From JAHJDO01 sp964437505 (GTDB lineage Bacteria; JAHJDO01), in contig CAYTGU010000015.1 in the NCBI GenBank assembly GCA_964437505.1, positions 1 to 37,521 of the forward strand: a DNA stretch of 37,521 bases, read 5' to 3'. The notes beneath the pieces were generated by a model. It worked only from the letters and a program-made list of their open reading frames with translations, made no database searches and was not told the origin of the DNA. The translations under genes and the position numbers were made by a program. Of this stretch, positions 33,063 to 37,521 are shown piece after piece (within the stretch, counting starts at the first letter, position 1; each line of letters opens with the position of its first letter).

Positions 33063-33110
33063 GTCAAAACTTTTTGCCTATTTAGCAAATATGTCAAAAT
33101 ATTTTGCCTA
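33063..33110 (+). promoter_or_regulatory. Paired upstream palindromes, candidate activator-binding sites
   Basis: GTCAAAACTTTTTGCCTA (33063-33080) recurs as GTCAAAATATTTTGCCTA (33093-33110), 16 of 18 bases identical, exactly 30 bases apart or about three helical turns. The second contains the perfect palindrome CAAAATATTTTG. They lie about 105-150 bases upstream of the pilin promoter, the usual place for enhancer sites of sigma54 activators such as PilR. Each begins with a GTC element, reminiscent of the TGTC motif of PilR sites. Confidence 0.5.
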
Positions 33111-33211
33111 ATAACTAGATTCAACACCAAAGAATTCCTTACTTCTGTCTCTTCTCAATAGAGGGACATGGTGAGTTAATTAAATAAATCGAACCCCTAC
33201 TATTTGCATTC

Positions 33212-33239
33212 TTGGCATGAAAAATGCTTATTATATAAT
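33212..33239 (+). promoter_or_regulatory. Pilin promoter: sigma54-like -24/-12 overlapping a sigma70-like promoter
   Basis: TTGGCATGAAAAATGC (33212-33227) has GG and GC exactly ten bases apart, as in sigma54 promoters, with the flanking TTGGCA and TGC of the consensus. The same bases also read as a sigma70 promoter: TTGGCA (33212-33217), a 16-base spacer and TATAAT (33234-33239). Sequence alone cannot decide. The pilin ATG is about 40-50 bases downstream with a GAGGAGGTG ribosome site. Confidence 0.6.
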
Positions 33240-33277
33240 GCAGAAGAAAAAATTTATTGAAGAGGAGGTGAATAAGA

Positions 33278-33721
33278 ATGATTAAATTACTGAGAAGTAA
33301 AAGAGGCTTCACACTTGTTGAGATTATGATCGTTGTTGCAATCATCGGATTATTAGCAGCTATAGCTATTCCTAACTTCATCAAGTCCAGAAGCAGATCT
33401 AGAGACGCTGTGTGTGCAAACAACATGAAACAGATTGCATCAGCTCTTGAGCAGGTGTGCATGGAAGAAAATCTCAATGCCGCAGTTCTAAGAGCAGCAG
33501 GAACAATTCTGTGGAACGCAGCTCCTGTAACAGGAACATGGGGGATTGTAGGTGCAACATCGTATCTAAAGACAGCTCCCACATGTCCTATAGCGGCTGG
33601 TGCTGGATATACAGCTGGTTCATCAGCGATTGGAGTGTTTCAGATTACATGTCCGAATGGAGCAGCTGGTGGAGGACATGGACCGGCTTTCGTTGCAGCT
33701 CAACCATTTGTACTGCCATAA
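33278..33721 (+). CDS. Type IV pilin-like protein (first paralog, likely major subunit)
   Basis: This 147-residue prepilin has a short basic leader MIKLLRSKRG and a cleavage site before Phe11, with the conserved Glu15 in FTLVEIMIVVAIIGLLAAIA. The globular part has cysteines in VCANNMKQIA, QVCMEE, APTCPIAAG and ITCPNGAAG that could form disulfides, and ends GGGHGPAFVAAQPF. Pilins assemble into fibres for adhesion, motility, DNA uptake or secretion. A strong GAGGAGGTG site precedes the ATG, and a strong hairpin follows the gene, suggesting abundant, partly separate expression. It is first in an operon with four further pilus-related types of protein. Confidence 0.93.
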   Translation: MIKLLRSKRGFTLVEIMIVVAIIGLLAAIAIPNFIKSRSRSRDAVCANNMKQIASALEQVCMEENLNAAVLRAAGTILWNAAPVTGTWGIVGATSYLKTAPTCPIAAGAGYTAGSSAIGVFQITCPNGAAGGGHGPAFVAAQPFVLP

Positions 33722-33751
33722 GGTTAGTTGCTGAAAGTTCTAAAAGAGTAT

Positions 33752-33791
33752 ACAACAGCGGCGGGAGCTTTCTCCCACCGCTATTGTATTT
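33752..33791 (+). terminator. Hairpin between the two pilin genes
   Basis: A long stem ACAACAGCGGCGGGAG/CTCCCACCGCTATTGT (33752-33787, two C-A mismatches) with a CTTT loop ends in ATTTT. It looks like a leaky terminator or 3'-end stabiliser that would let the first pilin be expressed well above the rest of the operon. Confidence 0.75.
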
Positions 33792-33803
33792 TAGAGAGGA
33801 TAA

Positions 33804-34268
33804 ATGGAGAAGCGCAAAGACATACGAATAGTTAAGTTAAGTCTGGGATTTACGATTGTTGAGATCATGATCGTTGTTACGATTCTAGCGCTTTTATTGA
33901 CTATAGCTATTCCTAACTTTGTCAAATCCAGGGTCAAGTCAAGAGATGCTGTATGCGTGAACAATATGAGCCAAATTGCGTCTGCTCTGAAACAGGTATG
34001 TATGGAGAATGATCTTGACGCTACTAATGGCGGCGCTGGGTTTGCAGCTGGGGTAATTGTGTGGAACGCGGCTCCTGCCACAGGAACATGGGGACTAGTG
34101 GCAGCTACAGGATATCTAAAAACCGCCCCCACCTGTCCTATAGGAGCCGGTACCGGATATATGGCAGGTTCAACGCCAGTTGGGGAAATCCAGATTACGT
34201 GTCCGAACGGAGCAGCTGGTAGAGGACATGGAGCCGCTTTTATTGCAGCACAGCCATTCTCACTATGA
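33804..34268 (+). CDS. Type IV pilin-like protein (second paralog)
   Basis: This 154-residue prepilin has a 15-residue leader ending in Gly15 and then FTIVEIMIVVTILALLLTIA with Glu20. It is clearly a duplicate of the first pilin: shared blocks include RDAVC-NNM-QIASAL-QVCMEN, VWNAAPATGTWG, YLKTAPTCPIGAG and ITCPNGAAGRGHGAAFIAAQPF. The main difference is a short insertion TNGGAGFAAG and a longer leader. AGAGGA precedes the ATG. Being behind the hairpin it is probably a less abundant or alternative subunit. Confidence 0.92.
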   Translation: MEKRKDIRIVKLSLGFTIVEIMIVVTILALLLTIAIPNFVKSRVKSRDAVCVNNMSQIASALKQVCMENDLDATNGGAGFAAGVIVWNAAPATGTWGLVAATGYLKTAPTCPIGAGTGYMAGSTPVGEIQITCPNGAAGRGHGAAFIAAQPFSL

Positions 34269-34292
34269 TAGAACTAGTTTTGGAGATGACAA

Positions 34293-34733
34293 ATGAAGAA
34301 GCACAAAGGCATATGGACAGTTAAGTTAAATCAGGGCTTTACACTAATAGAAACCATGATAGCTGTTTTGATTTTGAGTATTGGTTTGATTGGGCTTTTT
34401 ACTGCGTTTTCCAATGGACCTGCAACTATTAGAAGAACAGCTGAAATCTCTACTGCTACAAAGGTAGCGCAGGACGCAATGGAAATCGTGCGGGACAGTT
34501 CATTTGCAACAATAACTGGTTGGGGAACATTCAGTAATCAGGATTTTACTACTACTACAGGAAATGCTACACAGGGACTTGCAAATCTTAATAGCGGAGT
34601 GGCGTTGCTTTCAATTTCTGATTTTATTGATAGTAATATAAAACAGGTTAGCATAACAGTTCAGTGGGCAGGAGCGCAGGGACAAACATTCAGTAGAAGC
34701 ATTACTACGCTTGTAACTAACGGAGGCATCTAG
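34293..34733 (+). CDS. PilV-like minor pseudopilin
   Basis: This 146-residue prepilin has Gly15 before FTLIETMIAVLILSIGLIGL, the sequence style of PilV/GspI minor subunits (glycine in the helix, leucines at the end), followed by ATKVAQDAMEIVRDSSF. Minor pseudopilins prime assembly of the fibre with PilW and PilX. The ATG follows GGAGATGACAA. It lies 24 bases after the second pilin gene and one base before the PilW-like gene. Confidence 0.88.
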   Translation: MKKHKGIWTVKLNQGFTLIETMIAVLILSIGLIGLFTAFSNGPATIRRTAEISTATKVAQDAMEIVRDSSFATITGWGTFSNQDFTTTTGNATQGLANLNSGVALLSISDFIDSNIKQVSITVQWAGAQGQTFSRSITTLVTNGGI

Positions 34734-34734
34734 A

Positions 34735-35289
34735 ATGAAAAAGAAGCGGCTTTCAGGCGGGTTCACGATCATGGAAGTTATTATTGCAGCTTCAATTGGA
34801 ATAACAGTTTTAAGCGCTGTTTTATTTCTATTTATAAGAGGCAATCAAATGTTTGTTTTTGACTCTCGTTATCTTGATACACAAAAAAATGTGAGATTAG
34901 CTCTGGACAATATAAGTCAGGATACAAGGCGTGCAGGAGATGTGGTGAGTGTTGCAATAGGAAGTGTACCTGCAAGTACGCTCCAGCAGTTGGTCCTGCA
35001 GGTATCTTCAATTGATGCTAGTGGAAACCCTATAGGTGGCTCTAACGATTATTTTAGGTATACATTAAATGGCACTACTTTAGAAAAAACAACCTGGGCA
35101 GCAGTTGGAAGCACAAGAACCTCAGGAACCAAAAATATAAGTTCAAATATATCTAACCTGGCATTTGGCTATCTTCCAACTCTTGCTGGTGCTACTCGCC
35201 TAACAATATCAATTACAAGCACAGCAACTGTTATGAATAAAACACATACAAAAACTTTAAATACATCTGTAAAATTAAGGAATAAATAA
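34735..35289 (+). CDS. PilW-like minor pseudopilin
   Basis: This 184-residue prepilin has GG then FTIMEVIIAASIGITVLSAV with Glu14, followed by SRYLDTQKNVRLALDNISQDTRRAGDVV, the typical PilW/GspJ segment with NVR-AL-and-DTRRAG. The rest is a Ser/Thr-rich beta domain. GGAGG lies within the last codons of the PilV-like gene, so translation is coupled. It joins the minor subunit set. Confidence 0.9.
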   Translation: MKKKRLSGGFTIMEVIIAASIGITVLSAVLFLFIRGNQMFVFDSRYLDTQKNVRLALDNISQDTRRAGDVVSVAIGSVPASTLQQLVLQVSSIDASGNPIGGSNDYFRYTLNGTTLEKTTWAAVGSTRTSGTKNISSNISNLAFGYLPTLAGATRLTISITSTATVMNKTHTKTLNTSVKLRNK

Positions 35290-35304
35290 TGGAGGTGATG
35301 TTAT

Positions 35305-36465
35305 TTGAAGCTGAACAGAAAAGGTAGCATCCTGGTCCTAACTGCTTTGGTTTCTACATCCTTATTTGTCGTAGCAGGTACCTATCTCTCGAGGATTGTT
35401 TTCGAGAATAGGATGACAAATAGGTCATATCGGCATACAGCTGCAGTCAATCTTGCAGAAGCAGGCATAGAAAGAGCAATTTATGAATATTCATATGGTG
35501 ATATTACTACCTGGACAGTTGTTGCAAACGGAGATCCTACTCAAACCGTTACTCTATCAGACGCAGGTGGCAGAACAGTAGGAAGTGTTACGGTTACAGT
35601 TACCAACTCAGCTACAGGTACTCCTACAGTTACAGCTACAGGAACAGCTCCCAATGTAACTGACATAAACAGGTTTTCAAAGTTAATAAATGCTAATCTT
35701 CAGGTAAGTGGTTCACCTTTTGCGCAGGGAATATTTGGAGATAAAAGCGTGGGCCTTTCAGGTAACGGTGCGACTGATAGCTATAACTCTGACAACGGAT
35801 CATATGCCAGTCAGCCGCCCGGAAGCAATGGTTCTATGGGCACTAACGCAACATCATCTGGAGCAGTCTCTTTAAGTGGAAATGCTACAGTTAATGGGAA
35901 TGCTCAGATTGGTCCTGGTGGGAACATAAACACTGCAATAACCACCTCTGGAAACTCTGCGCTGAATGGTCAAAAAACAGTTGCATCCACTCTGTTTCCG
36001 ATGCCCTCTGTTACTGTCCCGGCTGGTGTGAGTAGTAGCGGGCAGTTACAAATATCAGGGAATAATACACAGACCCTTACATCCGGAACATATTGGTTTT
36101 CATCAATACACATTACAGGGAATGCAACATTGATAATTAGTGGCGAGGTTACTATTTACGTTTCAGGAGACTGTAAGGTAACTGGTAACGGTATCTCAAA
36201 CCCCGGTAATCCATCTGATTGTCTGCTTTATGGAACAGATACCTGCACAAGTGTGAAATTTACAGGTAATGGAGATTTTGCAGGAGCAATATATGCCCCG
36301 AAAGCTGAGTTGAAGGTTACAGGAAATGGAGACCTTTTTGGCGCGTTTGTAGGAGATACAGTAAAAATCCCCGGAAACGGTGAGGTTCATTATGACGAAG
36401 CTTTAGCGAATGTAAATCCCGGGGGATTCCCGGGAACTGTTACTATTACTCAATGGTATGATTAA
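35305..36465 (+). CDS. PilX-like protein with beta-rich GN-repeat C terminus (first)
   Basis: This 386-residue protein starts at TTG with GGAGGTG seven bases upstream (the nearby ATG is in another frame). The N-terminal helix KGSILVLTALVSTSLFVVAG is followed by TAAVNLAEAGIERAIYEYSYG, the PilX N-terminal pattern; it lacks the FTxxE signature. Residues 150-380 are rich in Gly, Asn, Ser and Thr with repeated SGN/TGNG turns (SGNATVNG, ITGNATLIISG, VTGNGDLFGAFVGD) and an end like the DUF7305 domain, suggesting a right-handed beta-helix-like fold. It may be the tip or adhesive part of the fibre. Its stop overlaps the next start by one base. Confidence 0.85.
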   Translation: MKLNRKGSILVLTALVSTSLFVVAGTYLSRIVFENRMTNRSYRHTAAVNLAEAGIERAIYEYSYGDITTWTVVANGDPTQTVTLSDAGGRTVGSVTVTVTNSATGTPTVTATGTAPNVTDINRFSKLINANLQVSGSPFAQGIFGDKSVGLSGNGATDSYNSDNGSYASQPPGSNGSMGTNATSSGAVSLSGNATVNGNAQIGPGGNINTAITTSGNSALNGQKTVASTLFPMPSVTVPAGVSSSGQLQISGNNTQTLTSGTYWFSSIHITGNATLIISGEVTIYVSGDCKVTGNGISNPGNPSDCLLYGTDTCTSVKFTGNGDFAGAIYAPKAELKVTGNGDLFGAFVGDTVKIPGNGEVHYDEALANVNPGGFPGTVTITQWYD

Positions 36466-37502
36466 TGTATAGGAACAAGCGCGGTAGCGTATTGGTTATT
36501 TCTGCTATGGTAATGCTTGTCGTTGCCGTTATAGCAGGAGCATATCTTTCCACAATCGTTTTTCAGAAAAAACTTACAATCAGGTCCTATCGTTTATCTG
36601 CAGCAAGGAATCTTGCAGAATCAGGAATTCAAGCGGCATTATGGGAGCTGGGATTTGGTCAGGGTTCCTGGGTTGGCTGGGACACTTCAGGAGCAGTTTA
36701 CACAAAGACCGTTCTCTCCTTTCAAACTCAAGGTGGGAAAGTTATAGGCGATTATATAATGAGTGTATCAGGCATTACATCAACAAGTGCAACTATCACA
36801 GCAACCGGCTATGCTCCGAACATGACAAATATAGACAAAGTAGAGCGAACAGTGAAAGTTGACGCAGAAAGGATAGGAAATCCGGGAGCTGTTAATTCCG
36901 CGCTTCATGCGGGCGGAAATGTTTTGGTTATTGGAAATGGACTGATAGACGGAGGCACCAGTACAGGCGTAACCGTTCCGACAGGTTCTACAGCCACGAC
37001 AGCTGGCTCCGGTGAAATAACAGGCAGTCCGCCGGTAAGTAATGCTCCTTTTCCATCAATTGAAGATATATTCGGCCTGACGAAAGAAGAAATGGAAGGC
37101 ATCTCAACTAGAAACTATACTGACCCTCCGAACAATTCAGACGTGGATGGAATTACCTGGGTTAAATTTCAGGACAATTCGTCGTTCAAGATTACAACAA
37201 CAGGATGGTATGGAAGCGGTATCCTTGTAGTAGACGGTAATCTTGATGTAACAGGGGGCACATTTGAAGGTATAATATATGTGTTTGGAAATCTAATGAT
37301 AAGCGGAAACCCCGAGATTTCCGGATCAGTCCTTGTCCAAACTCGGGCTGATACAGATGGAACAATATCTACGGGAAGGCCATTGGTAGCTTACAATCCT
37401 GTTAATGTAGCAAATGCTTTTGACAACAATCTGCCGTGGCGTATAGTAAGCGGTTCATGGCGGGAGCCCCAAAACCTAGATAGAAGTCTAAAAAAAGGTT
37501 AG
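36465..37502 (+). CDS. PilX-like protein with beta-rich C terminus (second)
   Basis: This 345-residue protein repeats the layout of its neighbour: a short basic start, helix GSVLVISAMVMLVVAVIAG, then SAARNLAESGIQAALWELGFG. A Gly/Thr-rich stretch follows, then a C-terminal beta region (GSGILVVDGNLDVTGGTFEG, LMISGNPEISGSVLVQ). The two are paralogs with related first 130 residues and diverged ends. TAATG links it to the previous gene. It ends 19 bases before the window edge, and whatever follows is not visible. Confidence 0.85.
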   Translation: MYRNKRGSVLVISAMVMLVVAVIAGAYLSTIVFQKKLTIRSYRLSAARNLAESGIQAALWELGFGQGSWVGWDTSGAVYTKTVLSFQTQGGKVIGDYIMSVSGITSTSATITATGYAPNMTNIDKVERTVKVDAERIGNPGAVNSALHAGGNVLVIGNGLIDGGTSTGVTVPTGSTATTAGSGEITGSPPVSNAPFPSIEDIFGLTKEEMEGISTRNYTDPPNNSDVDGITWVKFQDNSSFKITTTGWYGSGILVVDGNLDVTGGTFEGIIYVFGNLMISGNPEISGSVLVQTRADTDGTISTGRPLVAYNPVNVANAFDNNLPWRIVSGSWREPQNLDRSLKKG

Positions 37503-37521
37503 AAAGAAGTAGCCTCCGCTG

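Noticed and set aside
33186..33199. Partial copy of the GTAGGGG/CCCCTAC repeat near the pilin promoter
   Set aside because: Only the end CGAACCCCTAC is present, without the matching arm; too short to be distinguished from chance.

Overview
The window is a G+C-poor bacterial chromosome segment, by eye around 35-40% G+C, with short intergenic gaps and many TTG or GTG starts. Three traits point to a Gram-negative-type lineage near the PVC superphylum or an allied candidate phylum such as Lentisphaerae or Omnitrophica: a pseudopilin with an H-x9-DG tail, a URO-D-type methyltransferase facing an AraC regulator, and LacI-like sensing fused to a GntR DNA-binding domain. This placement is inference; no rRNA or universal marker is present to settle it.

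Layout. 1-1,990 (minus): a GntR/LacI-type regulator, an H-x9-DG pseudopilin and the start signals of a further gene that leaves the window. 2,049-6,259 (minus): a type II fatty acid operon, fabG-acpP-fabF followed by an acyl-CoA dehydrogenase and etfB but no etfA, behind a consensus promoter carrying an operator-like dyad. 6,330-9,402 (minus): queA, a SpoIID/LytB-domain protein and a nucleotide-sugar epimerase. 9,522-13,100: a polytopic membrane protein, then a foreign-looking, more G+C-rich radical SAM gene ending in an attC-like site. That unit is bracketed by 85-bp direct repeats. 13,124-19,703: a ribbon-helix-helix-like protein and, diverging from it, a four-gene glycan module. The module has a GT2 polyprenyl-phosphate glycosyltransferase, two GT-C membrane transferases with an unusual C-terminal domain resembling DUF2993/LmeA, and a GT4 enzyme.

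19,700-25,051: xseA, a DMT exporter, the URO-D/AraC pair and a PP-loop thiolase-like protein. 25,071-30,391 (minus): apbE, a YmdB-type phosphodiesterase, RNase Y, a YhaM-like HD nuclease and a lone trpF. A tRNA-Ser(CGA) follows, then an ABC-2 transporter operon ending in a His-rich TPR protein. 33,212-37,502 (plus): a type IV pilin operon with two paralogous pilins separated by a hairpin, PilV-like and PilW-like subunits and two PilX-like proteins. It sits behind a promoter that fits sigma54 (GG-N10-GC) and also a sigma70 pattern, with paired upstream palindromes exactly 30 bp apart.

Most of the window is ordinary housekeeping. The most unusual items are the attC-like cassette boundary at 12,938/12,939, the glycosyltransferase-lipid-binding-domain fusions, palindromic repeats lying in frame inside two genes, the etfA-less FAS/dehydrogenase operon, and the paired palindromes upstream of the pilin promoter. 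No CRISPR array, transposase or integrase gene was seen.
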